From an uncultured Hyphomicrobiales bacterium (GTDB lineage Bacteria; Pseudomonadota; Alphaproteobacteria; Rhizobiales; Beijerinckiaceae), in NCBI GenBank assembly GCA_903931945.1, contig CAIZEI010000067.1, positions 1-64,000 of the forward strand: a stretch of DNA of 64,000 bases. Direction: 5' to 3'. The notes under the pieces were generated by a model that saw only the letters and a program-made list of their open reading frames with translations, was not told the DNA's origin and made no database searches. The position numbers were made by a program, and so were the translations under genes. Positions 17,087-29,375 of the stretch are shown here, in pieces (position 1 is the stretch's first letter; the number at the start of each line of letters is the position of its first letter).

Positions 17087-17983
17087 TCAAAGGAATCGGG
17101 CGAGGGCGTCAAACGTTTCAACAGGCGCTTCCTCGGCGACAAAATGGCCGCCCGGAACCATACCGCCGGAAACCCCGGGCGCGAACGTGCGGCGCCATAT
17201 TTGAACGGGCGTCTCGGTGGCGGAACGGGTGAGATAAAAATCACCCGTGATGTTCAACACCGGGCACAGAATGGATTTGCCGGCAGCCAGATCGGCCTCG
17301 TCGGCGGCAAGATCGAGGGTCGCGCCCGCGCGATAGTCTTCGCACATCGCGTGGATGCGTGTGGGGTCGCCCCAAAAAGCACGGTATTGAGCCATGGCGC
17401 GCGGATCGAAAGACGCAAGCGATTGCGTATTGGCCCATTTGGTCATCAGGCCTTCAAAATAACCATCGGGATCGGCGGCGATGTCTTTTTCCGGGGTGGG
17501 CGCCGGTCGGGACAAAAAGCCCCAATGGGCGGAGGCCGCGACCCCGGCGCGCACATTCTTCCAGACCTCGATTGTGGGAATAATATCCAGCAACGCGAGT
17601 TTTGTGACGCGCCCGGGATGGTCAAGCGCCAATCTGTAGCCAACCCGTGCGCCGCGATCATGGCCAATCACGCTGAACCGAACATGGCCCAGCGTTTCCA
17701 TTGCGACGACCACATCTTCGCCCATAGCACGCTTGGAATAGCCTGCCCCGCCGTCGCTATCCGGTGCGGATGACCATCCGTAACCGCGCAGATCGATCAT
17801 CACGACGCAGAATGTCCGGGCGAGTTTTGCTGCGATCCGATGCCACATCGCCATGGTTTGCGGAAAGCCATGCAATAAAATCAACGGCTCGCCGACGCCG
17901 GCGGTGCGCGCAAAAATTCTGGCCCCGCCTGTTTCAATCCAGTGACTTGCAAATCCAGGGAATAGATCGGGAAGATCAGTCAC
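17087..17983 (-). CDS. Alpha/beta hydrolase, fluoroacetate/haloacetate dehalogenase-like
   Basis: A 298-residue alpha/beta hydrolase carrying the full active-site pattern of fluoroacetate dehalogenases: nucleophile D109 with R110 and R113 in VIGHDRGARVGYRLALDHP, acid D133 in LLDIIP, the halide pocket H153-W154 and Y217 (EDYRAG), and the general base H280 in GGHFVAEEAP. The oxyanion segment is HGFPQT at 39-43. These enzymes hydrolyse haloacetates to glycolate in the cytoplasm; related members with an aspartate nucleophile are epoxide hydrolases, which instead need tyrosine proton donors. Arg110, Arg113 and the His-Trp-Tyr set favour dehalogenase. No halide transporter or regulator is adjacent. 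Confidence 0.8.
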   Translation of the reverse strand: MTDLPDLFPGFASHWIETGGARIFARTAGVGEPLILLHGFPQTMAMWHRIAAKLARTFCVVMIDLRGYGWSSAPDSDGGAGYSKRAMGEDVVVAMETLGHVRFSVIGHDRGARVGYRLALDHPGRVTKLALLDIIPTIEVWKNVRAGVAASAHWGFLSRPAPTPEKDIAADPDGYFEGLMTKWANTQSLASFDPRAMAQYRAFWGDPTRIHAMCEDYRAGATLDLAADEADLAAGKSILCPVLNITGDFYLTRSATETPVQIWRRTFAPGVSGGMVPGGHFVAEEAPVETFDALARFL

Positions 17984-18113
17984 AGGCGCCCCCTTGAACG
18001 GTCTGCGGCATGGCTGCCGGGTGAGCTGGGCTCAGCGGCTATCATGCAGGCGCCAACGCGTCAAAAGCGCCAGAGCGGTTTTCGACTTCATCCAAAGCCA
18101 GCCCCTCACCATT

Positions 18114-18141
18114 TTGACGCCTGCCGCGCCAATGCTATAGG
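18114..18141 (+). promoter_or_regulatory. Putative sigma-70-type promoter of the monomeric icd gene
   Basis: TTGACG at 18114-18119 and TATAGG at 18136-18141 are separated by 16 bases, close to the housekeeping consensus. Transcription would start near 18148, about 180 bases before the icd start codon, giving a long leader. Confidence 0.5.
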
Positions 18142-18148
18142 AGCGCCC

Positions 18149-18238
18149 ATGTGGCTCCGGGATGGCCTTGCGCCGGTTCCGTCCCAAACCGAATTTCCAA
18201 CGCAGAACAATTTACGCGCCGCGACAAGACGGCTTTAG
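18149..18238 (+). CDS. Possible leader peptide upstream of monomeric icd
   Basis: A 29-codon frame starts at the first ATG after the putative promoter, at almost exactly the predicted transcription start, so it would be read from a leaderless mRNA. Its sequence (starting MWLRDGLAPVPSQTEF) shows no regulatory codon run. It ends 91 bases before the icd ATG. It is listed because of position only and may be non-coding leader sequence. Confidence 0.2.
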   Translation: MWLRDGLAPVPSQTEFPTQNNLRAATRRL

Positions 18239-18254
18239 CCCGAGAGCGGCATAG

Positions 18255-20552
<2,298 letters not shown>

Positions 20553-20567
20553 GATCTGGGGCTGGCG

Positions 20568-20597
20568 GCGGGTTTCGGTCAGATGGCCGGAACCCGC
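20568..20597 (+). terminator. Stem-loop after monomeric icd, possible terminator
   Basis: GCGGGTTTCGG pairs with CCGGAACCCGC (eleven pairs, one G-T) around the loop TCAGATGG, starting 16 bases after the stop codon. No thymine tract follows, so it may end or protect the transcript rather than act as a standard intrinsic terminator. Confidence 0.45.
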
Positions 20598-20977
20598 TTC
20601 GGCAATACCCGCTCGGGGAGTCGCGGCGTGTGATTTCGACTGAGGACGACGGGAGCGGTGAAGGTGAGCATGATGTCCGCCAGTTCACGTCATTCGACGA
20701 GCGATCCGCGATAAAGTCGACCTCGTTAAACAACGCCCGCGCTGTTCGTCCCGCAACGTGCACTCATACTGCGACTCCAAAATTGTTCCCGATGGCGCCG
20801 ATTGTCAAAGGTGCAGGGCCTGCAATTGGCACAACCATCCCGTCTGCACAGATGACGATCCTGGCGCCCACAATACAGGCGCCTGTGCCAAATGCCGCAC
20901 TAGGCCGCGAGGGGCAGTGATGCTATAGGCGCCGCCAAGCATTCCTGTTTCCAAAGATCGCATGGAAGGTCGCCCAA
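20598..20977. other. Gap between the two isocitrate dehydrogenase genes
   Basis: About 380 bases with no credible gene. A GCTATA hexamer near 20923-20928, within ATGCTATAGGCGCC, resembles the -10 region used before the monomeric icd gene, and could begin transcription of the dimeric icd gene. Nothing else was recognised. Confidence 0.3.
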
Positions 20978-22189
20978 ATGCAAAAAATCAAGGTCGCAAA
21001 TCCTGTCGTTGAAATGGACGGCGACGAGATGACGCGCATCATCTGGCAGCTTATCAAGGACAAGCTGATCCATCCCTATCTCGACATCGACCTGAAATAT
21101 TACGATCTCTCGTTGCAGAAGCGCGATGAGACCAACGATCAGATCACCATCGATTCGGCCGAGGCCGCGAAGAAATACGGCGTTGCCGTGAAATGCGCCA
21201 CCATCACGCCGGACGCCGGTCGTGTGAAAGAATTCAACCTGAAAGAAATGTGGAAGTCGCCCAATGGCACAATCCGCAACATCCTCGGCGGCACGATTTT
21301 CCGTGAGCCGATCATCTGCAAGAACATCCCAAAGCTGGTTCCCGGATGGACCCAACCGATTATCGTCGGTCGTCACGCCTATGGCGACCAGTACCGCGCC
21401 ACCGATTTCAGGTTTCCGGGCAAGGGCACGCTTACCCTCAAATTCGTGGGCGAAGACGGCAAGGTCATCGAGCGCGAGGTCTTCAAAGCGCCGGAAGCCG
21501 GCATTGCCCTGGCGATGTACAATCTCGACCAGTCCATCATCGATTTTGCCCGCGCTTCGTTCAATTTCGGCCTGCAGCGCAATTACCCCGTCTATCTCTC
21601 GACCAAGAACACCATTCTGAAGGTCTATGACGGACGCTTCATGGACCTTTTCCAGGAAACGTTCGACGCCGAATTTGCCGTCGAATTCAAGAAGCGTGGC
21701 CTCACCTATGAACACCGCCTGATCGACGACATGGTTGCGGCCTGTCTGAAATGGTCCGGCGGCTATGTCTGGGCCTGCAAAAACTACGACGGCGACGTCC
21801 AGTCCGACACCGTCGCGCAGGGCTATGGTTCGCTTGGCCTGATGGCGTCGGTGCTGATGACGCCCGACGGCAAGACGGTGGAAGCTGAAGCCGCCCATGG
21901 CACAGTGACGCGCCACTATCGCCAGCATCAACTGGGCAATGAGACCTCGACGAACTCCATGGCCTCGATCTTTGCGTGGACCCGCGGCCTGATGCATCGC
22001 GCCAAGCTCGATGGCAACGAGGCGTTGGGCAAGTTCGCTCATACGCTGGAAAAAGTCTGCGTCGATACGGTGGAAGCTGGTGACATGACCAAGGATCTCG
22101 CGATCCTCGTTGGGCCCTACCAGAGGTGGCTGTCGACGACGGCCTTCCTCGACAAGATCGACGAGAATTTGAAGAAGGCGATGGCCTGA
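20978..22189 (+). CDS. icd: NADP-dependent isocitrate dehydrogenase, homodimeric type
   Basis: A 403-residue member of the isocitrate/isopropylmalate dehydrogenase family, of the eukaryote-like NADP type common in alphaproteobacteria. Visible are [14 protein letters not shown] near 9-22, the isocitrate-binding [19 protein letters not shown] near 94-112, the lysine/aspartate segments [27 protein letters not shown] near 248-274, and [12 protein letters not shown] with the NADP-binding arginine. It catalyses the same reaction as the monomeric enzyme encoded 425 bases upstream. A clear intrinsic terminator follows. Confidence 0.96.
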   Translation: MQKIKVANPVVEMDGDEMTRIIWQLIKDKLIHPYLDIDLKYYDLSLQKRDETNDQITIDSAEAAKKYGVAVKCATITPDAGRVKEFNLKEMWKSPNGTIRNILGGTIFREPIICKNIPKLVPGWTQPIIVGRHAYGDQYRATDFRFPGKGTLTLKFVGEDGKVIEREVFKAPEAGIALAMYNLDQSIIDFARASFNFGLQRNYPVYLSTKNTILKVYDGRFMDLFQETFDAEFAVEFKKRGLTYEHRLIDDMVAACLKWSGGYVWACKNYDGDVQSDTVAQGYGSLGLMASVLMTPDGKTVEAEAAHGTVTRHYRQHQLGNETSTNSMASIFAWTRGLMHRAKLDGNEALGKFAHTLEKVCVDTVEAGDMTKDLAILVGPYQRWLSTTAFLDKIDENLKKAMA

Positions 22190-22217
22190 GCTTCCGTCGC
22201 CGTTTATCGGATTGAAA

Positions 22218-22244
22218 AGGGGCGCGGCGACGCGCCTCTTTTTG
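22218..22244 (+). terminator. Intrinsic terminator of icd
   Basis: AGGGGCGCG and CGCGCCTCT form a nine-pair stem (one G-T) closed by the tetraloop GCGA and followed by TTTTTG. It starts 28 bases after the icd stop codon and is a standard rho-independent terminator. Confidence 0.85.
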
Positions 22245-22306
22245 TTTCCGCAGCATCGATTATTTGACTGCGCTCCACGTCGAAGAGTTGCTTTTGCCGA
22301 ACAGTT

Positions 22307-24245
22307 TCAAAGACCTGCAGATTCGACAATTCCACGCCGCCGCGATGTTTTTGCAAGCCCGTGCTCCGTCTTCGACCAGGCGAACGGTCGGCGCCAGAAG
22401 TCCCAGAGGGCGCCCCAGGCGGCTATGGTGATCAGGGCGTAATAGACCGGCAGAGCAACAAGATATCGAGCCTCGGTCCGGAGGTGACGGCGGCGTGCGC
22501 CCAGCGCCGCCATCAGCAGGATCGAACCCAGCCCGGCCACAGCGAGGCCGGCCCAGACCATGCTCCAGATGGCATCCAGCAGGTTTGCTGGCGCGAAAAG
22601 ATCGCCCCAGATGGCGTCATGGGCCAGCGCGATCACGAAGACGGGCGCCAGCAGTGGCCCGGCGATACCGCTCAGGAGCAGTGAGAACGCTGCGATTGCG
22701 CCCGAAAGTCCAAGTTCGCGCAGTAGCCGGGCGGGTGTGCGCCCATGCACGATCAGGGTCTGAATCCAGCCTTTGACCCAGCGACGGCGCTGCAACAACC
22801 AGGGTCCCAACCTGGCCGGAGCTTCTTCGTGCGTTGTCGAAGCAATAGTTTCCACCGTGTAGCCAAAACGCGCCAGCCGCAGCCCGAGGTCGGCGTCCTC
22901 TGTCACATTCCATGCATCCCAACCACAAACACGACGGAGCGCGGACGTCCGGAAATGATTCGATGTTCCGCCGAGCAAAATGGGCGCGCCGATTGCCGCC
23001 AGGCCGGGATTGAGCACATCGAACAGCGCCGCGTATTCGATGCCAAAAAGGGCCGTCAACCAGCCATCGCCCGTATTATCGATCGCAAGGCGAGCCTGGA
23101 GACAGGCGAGCCGGGCATTGGCCGCCGCAAAATGCTCGGCCGCCAGACGCAACTGGCCGGGCTCCGGAGAATCCTCAGCATCGAAGACGACAATGAGCGA
23201 GCCGCGCGCGCGCGCCAGCGCCACATTGAGGGCCCGGGGTTTTGTTTGCGGTCCACCCGCCGGCGCAACAACGGTTTCGAACCGTTGCGGCAATTCGAGC
23301 GCCTCGATCGCCGCGCGGGTTTGCATGTCGCCATCTTCGATCACCAGCTTCACTTCGATCTTGGCGGCGGGATAATCGAGCGCGGCCAGCGCTTTGACGA
23401 GCTTGCCGACGACTTCGGACTCGCGATAAAGCGGCGCGATAACGGTATAGTGCGGCAGGTTGGCGTCCGACAGGCAGATCGGCTCGTTCGAGTCCACATT
23501 GCGAAACGATGCTGTGGCCGCCCGAAAACGAAACCCGATAACAATGGCCGAAACGATACTTGCAACCGCGCAGATCGCCAGCCAGACCGCGCCGCCTGTG
23601 AATGCGGCTGCAACACAAAGGAGCAGCGGCGACAGCATCGCGATCTTGCAAGAGGGGGAAATCGGCGTAGCTGCGCTTAACGCGGGATCGTAACGACGCA
23701 ATTCATCGACTGCGGCGCGGGCCACAGCGCGCGCAGAGGCGGCGCGGGTCCAGCCGGCGAGGCGTCGTGATGGCGATACGCTCGACAGGCGCTTTCCCCG
23801 CTCTCCAGAGCGTCAGCAAGCGTTTCAGTCCTTCGCCCTCCGGGGCAATAAGGTATCGATCGCCCCCGGCCAGTCGCGCGATGGGCGCTCCGGACTTCAA
23901 TTCGGACGAGGGCAGGCCAGCAAGTTGCGGCGGGGCTGCGACGAACGGGACGCCAAGCCGCCGGGCCAGATGGGAGTAATAGTCATGATCGCTCACTGTC
24001 CCCAGCGCCAGAAGCGCCTTGACCGGGCAAACCCTGGATCGCTGCGCTTCTTCCGCCGCCTGAACGAGCGCGGCCAGCGGCGCGCCAGAAGCCGCCAGGA
24101 AACTGATTTCGTCGGGAAGGCCCGGTCGTGTTGTCAGTGAAGGTCCGACAGTGCGGCGCAGGCTTGCCTCGCGCGCGACGACATGCGAGGAGCGCGCGCC
24201 AGCGGGGTCCACGGGCCGTCCAGACTCGTATGATACAAACGCCAC
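22307..24245 (-). pseudogene. GT2 family glycosyltransferase (cellulose-synthase-like), split by a frameshift
   Basis: Two frames together make one membrane glycosyltransferase of about 645 residues. The upstream frame (24245 down to 23703, GTG start) has an N-terminal type-II-secretion-E-like domain (SDHDYYSHLARRLGVPFVAAP). The downstream frame (ending 22307) has two N-terminal membrane segments, the DAED and EDAD motifs in VFDAEDSPEPGQL and TEDADLGLRLARFG, QRRRWVKGW, and four or so C-terminal membrane segments. The frame changes near 23745-23775, where one frame reads RIAITTPRRL and the +1 frame continues as LAGWTRAASARAVARAAVDEL without a stop. Either a one-base error or a true mutation. 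If corrected, the enzyme would be a processive-type beta-glycosyltransferase, possibly for a surface polysaccharide. Confidence 0.7.
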
Positions 24246-24295
24246 AGGGCCCGCTTACGTCCGTTGCGCGATAAAGTGGTTGTCGGGAGATTAAC

Positions 24296-25180
24296 ATGAT
24301 TGTCGTCGCTCGCCTAGCAAAACTGTGCCGGATGATTTCAGGCGCTGTTTTCCTGAATTTGGCGGCGTCCATGCACGTCATGGCGCAGCCCGCGCCCGCA
24401 ACGGCCGTTCCGGTTCAGATGACCGCGCCGGGGTTCTGGGACCTCCAGCGTCATGTCGAAAAGCCTGAAACGGGCTCGCAGCGTGTCCTGCATTTCATTA
24501 CTGAAGACGATTATCCTCCTTTTGATTTTATTGCGCCGGATGGCGTTCTGATGGGTTTCAATGTTGAGCTTGCACGGGCGCTCTGCGAGGAAATGCGTGT
24601 GCAATGCACGGTGCAGCCGCGCCGGTGGGACACAATTCTGGATACAATTGCAAAGGGGGAGGCCGACGCCGCCATCGCGTCGATCGCCATCACGCCGCGC
24701 AATCTTGTCCGCGTCGATTTCACGGCGCCCTATTACAAGACGCCAGGCCGTTTTGTGGGCCGCGCAGGAGCCGACGGAATCATCCCTTTGCCCGAAATGC
24801 TTGTTGGCAAAATCATCGGCGTTGAAAAAGGCACCGCCCATGAGGCCTTTCTGCGCGATCTTTTTGCACGCGCGGAAGTCCGTCCGTTCGACAATTCAGC
24901 CGCGCTTCGGTCCGCACTGCGACGCGGCGATATCGATCTCATGTTCGGCGATGGCGTAACGCTGGCCCTGTGGCTGAACGGCTCGGATGCCGGCGGATGC
25001 TGCGCATTTCGCGGGGGCCCTTTCGCATCGCCCGAATATTTCGGCGATGGGGCGGGCGTTGCAGTCGCCAAAGGCAATATTGCGCTGCGCAGTTCTCTCA
25101 ACTACGCCTTCCGAAGAATTGCAGAACGCGGCGTCTATACCGAACTCTATCTGAAATATTTCCCAATCGGGTTTTTCTGA
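24296..25180 (+). CDS. Periplasmic amino-acid-type solute-binding protein (solitary)
   Basis: A 294-residue extracellular solute-binding protein of family 3. A signal peptide lies near residues 12-30, then a linker, then the bilobal domain beginning VLHFITEDDYPPFDFIAPDGVLMGFNVELARALCEEM, with FTAPYYKTPGRFVG and IIGVEKGTAHEAFL as further hallmarks. It probably binds an amino acid or small organic acid for ABC uptake or for sensing. No permease or ATPase gene is adjacent, so it either works with components encoded elsewhere or serves another role. It is convergent to phoB. Confidence 0.82.
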   Translation: MIVVARLAKLCRMISGAVFLNLAASMHVMAQPAPATAVPVQMTAPGFWDLQRHVEKPETGSQRVLHFITEDDYPPFDFIAPDGVLMGFNVELARALCEEMRVQCTVQPRRWDTILDTIAKGEADAAIASIAITPRNLVRVDFTAPYYKTPGRFVGRAGADGIIPLPEMLVGKIIGVEKGTAHEAFLRDLFARAEVRPFDNSAALRSALRRGDIDLMFGDGVTLALWLNGSDAGGCCAFRGGPFASPEYFGDGAGVAVAKGNIALRSSLNYAFRRIAERGVYTELYLKYFPIGFF

Positions 25181-25192
25181 ATCCGACCCGGC

Positions 25193-25969
25193 TCAGGCCT
25201 TGCCGAAAGTCTCGTCCAGCGAGTAGCCGGAGCCGCGCACGGTGCGGATCGGATCGCGTTCCCTTCCGCGCACAATCGCCTTGCGCAAGCGTCCAACATG
25301 CACATCGACAGTGCGTTCGTCGATCTCCGCCGCCAGATCCCAAAGCGCATCGAGCAATTGCGAGCGGGAAAACACGCGACCGGGCTTTTCCATCAGATAT
25401 TCCAGAAGACGAAATTCTGTCGGGCCAAGATGGATGTCGCGCTCGCCGCGTCGCACGCGGCGGGTTTCCCGGTCCAGTGAGATATCGCCGCAAACGAGCC
25501 GCCCGGCAATGCGTTCGGGTCGCGCGCGCCGCAACAAGGAACGCACGCGCGCCATCAACTCTGGCACCGAAAACGGCTTGACGACATAGTCGTCGGCGCC
25601 TGTGGAAAGGCCGCGAACCCTCTCGCTTTCTTCGCCGCGCGCCGTCAGCATGATGACGGGCAAGCTCCTGGTGGCGTCGCGCGCGCGCAATCGCCGACAA
25701 ATCTCCAGTCCTGAAGCGCCGGGCAACATCCAGTCCAGAACCAGCAGGTCAGGCGGCGATTCCCGCAGCCGCAATTCGGCTTCATCCCCGCGCTCGATTC
25801 TTTCAACCTGATAGCCTTCAGCTTCCAGATTGTAGGCCAGCAACATCGCCAGCGATGTCTCGTCTTCGACGATCATGACACGCGGCGCATTGACGCCGCT
25901 GGTGCGGAACGCCGCATTGCGTGCGGCGTCGCCCGACGACAGGTGTTCGTGCAGATCGGACTGGATCAA
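25193..25969 (-). CDS. phoB: Phosphate regulon response regulator PhoB
   Basis: A 258-residue OmpR/PhoB-type response regulator. The receiver domain has E35-D36, the phosphoacceptor D79 in LLVLDWMLPG, and VVKPFS; the DNA-binding winged helix covers roughly residues 160-252 (LGPTEFRLLEYLMEKPGRVFSR, IRTVRGSGYSL). The start is TTG at 25969, sharing bases with the phoU stop (TTGA), with GGAG nine bases before it. This gives a 29-residue N-terminal extension compared with usual PhoB. It binds Pho boxes such as those at 30547-30590 and 31852-31869. Confidence 0.92.
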   Translation of the reverse strand: MIQSDLHEHLSSGDAARNAAFRTSGVNAPRVMIVEDETSLAMLLAYNLEAEGYQVERIERGDEAELRLRESPPDLLVLDWMLPGASGLEICRRLRARDATRSLPVIMLTARGEESERVRGLSTGADDYVVKPFSVPELMARVRSLLRRARPERIAGRLVCGDISLDRETRRVRRGERDIHLGPTEFRLLEYLMEKPGRVFSRSQLLDALWDLAAEIDERTVDVHVGRLRKAIVRGRERDPIRTVRGSGYSLDETFGKA

Positions 25970-26679
25970 GCGGATGCTCCTTCTCCGGCGTTGACCTCGC
26001 CGCCCTTTGGCCGGTCAACCGGCAGATTGCCGCCGGTGACGATGTAATAGACGGTTTCGGCAATATTGGTTGCGTGATCGCCGGCGCGCTCGATATTCTT
26101 CGAGCAGAACAGCAAATGCGTGCCGAAAGTGATGTTGCGCGGGTCTTCCATCATAAACGCAAGAAGGTCGCGGAATACTGAATCATTGAGATCATCGAGA
26201 TCCTTGTCACGCTCCCAGACGTCGCGCGCCGCGATCGCGTCACGCTGCGCATAGGCGTCGAGAACCTCTTTCAGGTGCAGCGTTGCAACCTCGCCCATAT
26301 GGCGCAAGCCAATCATGGCGCGGGGCAGGCGCGGCTCGCCGGCCAGTTTGACCGCCCGTCGAGCGATGTTCTTGGCAAGATCGCCAACACGTTCAAGATC
26401 GGCGGAGATGCGGATGGCGCCAATAATCTCGCGCAGATCCACAGCCATCGGTTGGCGGCGGGCGATTGTAAGGATCGCAGCTTCCTCGATTTCACGCTGC
26501 AAGGCGTCAAGGCGTGGATCGACCGCCGCGGTCGCACGGCCCAGGGTCTCGTCGAGATTGATCAGGGCGTCGATGGAATCGGACAGCATTTTTTCCGCCA
26601 GCCCGCCCATTTCGGCAATCTGGCGTCCGAGCGCTTCAAGATCGCGGTCATAAGCCTTGGTTGTGTGTTGATCGGTCAT
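25966..26679 (-). CDS. phoU: Phosphate signalling protein PhoU
   Basis: A 237-residue all-helical protein with the two PhoU repeats; segments such as LEALGRQIAEMGGLAEKMLSDSI near 15-37 and AISADLERVGDLAKNIARRAV-type metal-binding helices (ISADLERVGDLAKNIAR; IERAGDHATNIAE) are evident. It links the PstSCAB transporter to the PhoR kinase and dampens signalling when phosphate is plentiful. It lies between pstB and phoB in the same unit. Confidence 0.95.
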   Translation of the reverse strand: MTDQHTTKAYDRDLEALGRQIAEMGGLAEKMLSDSIDALINLDETLGRATAAVDPRLDALQREIEEAAILTIARRQPMAVDLREIIGAIRISADLERVGDLAKNIARRAVKLAGEPRLPRAMIGLRHMGEVATLHLKEVLDAYAQRDAIAARDVWERDKDLDDLNDSVFRDLLAFMMEDPRNITFGTHLLFCSKNIERAGDHATNIAETVYYIVTGGNLPVDRPKGGEVNAGEGASA

Positions 26680-26703
26680 GGGAAAATCCTGATGCGCAGC
26701 GGA

Positions 26704-27510
26704 TCAGCCGAACCGGCCGGTGATATATTCCTGGGTCCGCTTGTTCTGCGGCGACGTGAAGATTGTATTCGTCCCGGCAAATTCGATGAGTTCGCCGAGA
26801 TACATAAACGCCGTGTAATCTGAAACGCGCGCCGCCTGTTGCATATTATGCGTTACGATGGCGATTGTATATTCAGATGAAAGCTCGTCGATCAGCTCCT
26901 CGACTTTCGCGGTCGAGATCGGATCGAGGGCCGAGCAGGGCTCATCGAACAGAATGACCTCCGGTTTGATCGCAACGGTGCGCGCAATGCACAGGCGCTG
27001 CTGCTGACCGCCTGAGAGGCCAAGGCCGCTGGTGTGCAGCTTGTCTTTCACTTCTTCCCAAAGCGCAGCCCCACGCAGCGCCTTTTCAACCCGTCCGTCC
27101 ATTTCGGATTTCGAAGGTTTTTCGTAAAGGCGAATGCCGAATGCAATGTTTTCATAGATCGTCATCGGAAATGGCGTCGGTTTCTGAAACACCATGCCAA
27201 CACGCGACCGCAACAGGTTGATATCCTGATGGGGGTCGAGCAGATTTTGACCATCCAGCAGAACCTCGCCCTCCGCGTGCTGGTTCGGATAGAGGTCGTA
27301 CATACGGTTCAGCACGCGCAGCAAAGTGGATTTGCCGCATCCTGAGGGACCGATAAACGCCGTGACGTGCTTCTCATAAAGCGAAAGATTGATGCCCTTG
27401 AGCGCGAGGTTCGCGCCGTAAAAGAATTTGAGGTTGCGGACCGAGATTTTCTCGGGTCCCGGCGGCGTCACGGCTTCCGGCGTTTGTAAAGTCATTGCAG
27501 GCGAATTCAT
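26704..27510 (-). CDS. pstB: Phosphate ABC transporter ATP-binding protein PstB
   Basis: A 268-residue ABC ATPase with Walker [10 protein letters not shown] near 54-62, the family signature [14 protein letters not shown] near 165-178, Walker [14 protein letters not shown] and the H-loop VTHN. The N-terminal segment VRNLKFFYG is typical of PstB. The ATG at 27510 overlaps the pstA stop (ATGA). It energises phosphate import through PstC/PstA. Confidence 0.96.
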   Translation of the reverse strand: MNSPAMTLQTPEAVTPPGPEKISVRNLKFFYGANLALKGINLSLYEKHVTAFIGPSGCGKSTLLRVLNRMYDLYPNQHAEGEVLLDGQNLLDPHQDINLLRSRVGMVFQKPTPFPMTIYENIAFGIRLYEKPSKSEMDGRVEKALRGAALWEEVKDKLHTSGLGLSGGQQQRLCIARTVAIKPEVILFDEPCSALDPISTAKVEELIDELSSEYTIAIVTHNMQQAARVSDYTAFMYLGELIEFAGTNTIFTSPQNKRTQEYITGRFG

Positions 27511-28352
27511 CTCTGGGCTCCCTCACGGGTCAAAACACGCGCGCTGATGGAGAGCGCGAGTACGGCAAAAGTGATGAGCAGCGCGCCTGTCCAGGCGAGT
27601 TGACGCCAGTTTTCATAGGGGCTGCCGGCGAAGTTATTGATTACGACAGGCAGATTGGCCATTTCCTTGCCGAGGTCGAAACTGAAGAAGGGGCTCGACA
27701 AAGATGTGAAGAGCAACGGCGCCGTTTCGCCACTGGCGCGGGCGATCGCCAGCAGGACGCCGGTCACAATGCCCGCCCGCGCAGCGCTATAGGCGATGCG
27801 CATGATCATATAGGCGCGTGGCATTCCCATCGCGATGCTCGCCTCGCGCAGCGGATTGGGCACCAGCAACAGCATGTCTTCAGTCGTCCGCACAACCACC
27901 GGGATCACGATAACCGCGAGGGCCAGCGCGCCGGCGAAACCCGAGAAGTGATGCGAGGGCACAACCACGACCTCATAGATAAAGAGGCCGATGATGATCG
28001 AGGGCGCGCTCAGCAAAATGTCATTGATGAAGCGCACAATGCCGGCAAGCTTTTCGTAACGTCCGTATTCGGCCATATAGGTGCCGGCCAACATCCCGAT
28101 GGGCGTGCCGATGCACACGCCCAGAATTGTCATCATGAGCGAACCCACGATGGCGTTGGCCAGACCGCCGCCGGTGCTGCCAGGCCCCGGCGTTGGTTCA
28201 GTGAAGATTGCGGGGCTCAGACCGGCAACGCCGTTCCAGATGAGTTCGATCAGGATGAAGGCGAGCCAGCTCAGGCCGAAAGCCGCCGCAGCCCAGCAAA
28301 GACCCATGGCGATCTTGTTGGCGCGTCGCCGGCGTGCGTATTTCGCGTCCAT
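27507..28352 (-). CDS. pstA: Phosphate ABC transporter permease PstA
   Basis: A 281-residue inner-membrane permease with six predicted membrane spans and the EAA-like cytoplasmic loop [26 protein letters not shown] 28352 is selected because CGGGAGGTTGAGC precedes it; the frame is open further upstream inside pstC but that part is a shadow. It begins two bases after the pstC stop codon. Confidence 0.95.
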   Translation of the reverse strand: MDAKYARRRRANKIAMGLCWAAAAFGLSWLAFILIELIWNGVAGLSPAIFTEPTPGPGSTGGGLANAIVGSLMMTILGVCIGTPIGMLAGTYMAEYGRYEKLAGIVRFINDILLSAPSIIIGLFIYEVVVVPSHHFSGFAGALALAVIVIPVVVRTTEDMLLLVPNPLREASIAMGMPRAYMIMRIAYSAARAGIVTGVLLAIARASGETAPLLFTSLSSPFFSFDLGKEMANLPVVINNFAGSPYENWRQLAWTGALLITFAVLALSISARVLTREGAQR

Positions 28353-28354
28353 GC

Positions 28355-29362
28355 TCAACCTCCCGTCTTGCTCTGGATGCGCGCGAGCATGAGCCGTGCG
28401 GAAGCCAGAACGATGAAGGTGATAACGAACAGCAGCAGGCCGAGCGCTATCAGCGAAGATGTGTAGAGACCTTCGCTCGCCTCCTGAAATTCGTTGGCGA
28501 TGGAGGCTGAGATTGTCGTTGCCGGCGCAATGATGGAGGCCGAAATATTGTGCGAATTGCCAATGACGAACGTCACCGCCATGGTTTCGCCCAGCGCGCG
28601 GCCCAGCGCCAGCATAACGCCGCCAACCAGTCCGACGCGGGTATAGGGAATGACGACATTTCTGACGACTTCCCAGGTCGTGCAACCCACGCCGAATGCG
28701 GCCTCCTTGAGCACGGGAGGCACCGTCTGGAAGATATCGCGGGATACAGCCGTGATGAAGGGCAGCACCATGATCGCCAGGATCAGCCCGGCAGTGAGCA
28801 TGCCGATGCCATAGGGGGGACCGGCGAAAACAGCGTTCAGCACGGGCACATTCTCGAATGTGGCGATCAGCAGGGGTTGCAAGGTTTCTTTCAGCAGCGG
28901 CGCCAGCACGAAAAAGCCCCAGATGCCGTAAATGATGGAAGGCACGCCGGCGAGAAGTTCAATCGCGACGCCGACCGGTCGTCGCAATGCGGGCGGGCAG
29001 AGTTCGGTCAGAAAAATTGCGATGCCGATGCCGACCGGAATTGCGATCAACATGGCGATCAACGACGTCACCAGTGTTCCATAGATCGGCGCCGCTGCGC
29101 CGAAAATTTCCTTGGCGGGCGACCAGCGCTCGCTGGTGATGAAGCCAAAACCAAATGTTGACAGAGCGGGCCACGCGCCAATGACCAGCGAGATGATGAT
29201 GGCGCCCAGCAAAACCAGAACGAAAACCGCGGCGGAAAATGTCAGCCAGTGGAAAATGCGGTCAGCGGTCTTCAGGGAGCCTAACGCCCGCGATCGTTCG
29301 CGGACTGTCTGCTGCACGCTGGCATCGATCGGAACCGCCATATCAGTCAAATCACTCTCCAT
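28355..29362 (-). CDS. pstC: Phosphate ABC transporter permease PstC
   Basis: A permease of about 335 residues with six or more membrane spans, the [17 protein letters not shown] segment, and the conserved loop [31 protein letters not shown]. The start is ambiguous: ATG 29362, TTG 29350 (better spaced from GGAG) and ATG 29341 are all possible. A strong hairpin separates it from pstS. Confidence 0.93.
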   Translation of the reverse strand: MESDLTDMAVPIDASVQQTVRERSRALGSLKTADRIFHWLTFSAAVFVLVLLGAIIISLVIGAWPALSTFGFGFITSERWSPAKEIFGAAAPIYGTLVTSLIAMLIAIPVGIGIAIFLTELCPPALRRPVGVAIELLAGVPSIIYGIWGFFVLAPLLKETLQPLLIATFENVPVLNAVFAGPPYGIGMLTAGLILAIMVLPFITAVSRDIFQTVPPVLKEAAFGVGCTTWEVVRNVVIPYTRVGLVGGVMLALGRALGETMAVTFVIGNSHNISASIIAPATTISASIANEFQEASEGLYTSSLIALGLLLFVITFIVLASARLMLARIQSKTGG

Positions 29363-29375
29363 CAATTACGGGCAC

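Noticed and set aside
20598-20977. Possible tRNA or regulatory RNA between the isocitrate dehydrogenases
   Set aside because: No cloverleaf, conserved loop or riboswitch core could be found by eye.
25098-25700. 200-codon minus-strand frame overlapping phoB
   Set aside because: Out-of-frame shadow of the response regulator gene, which has complete conserved motifs.
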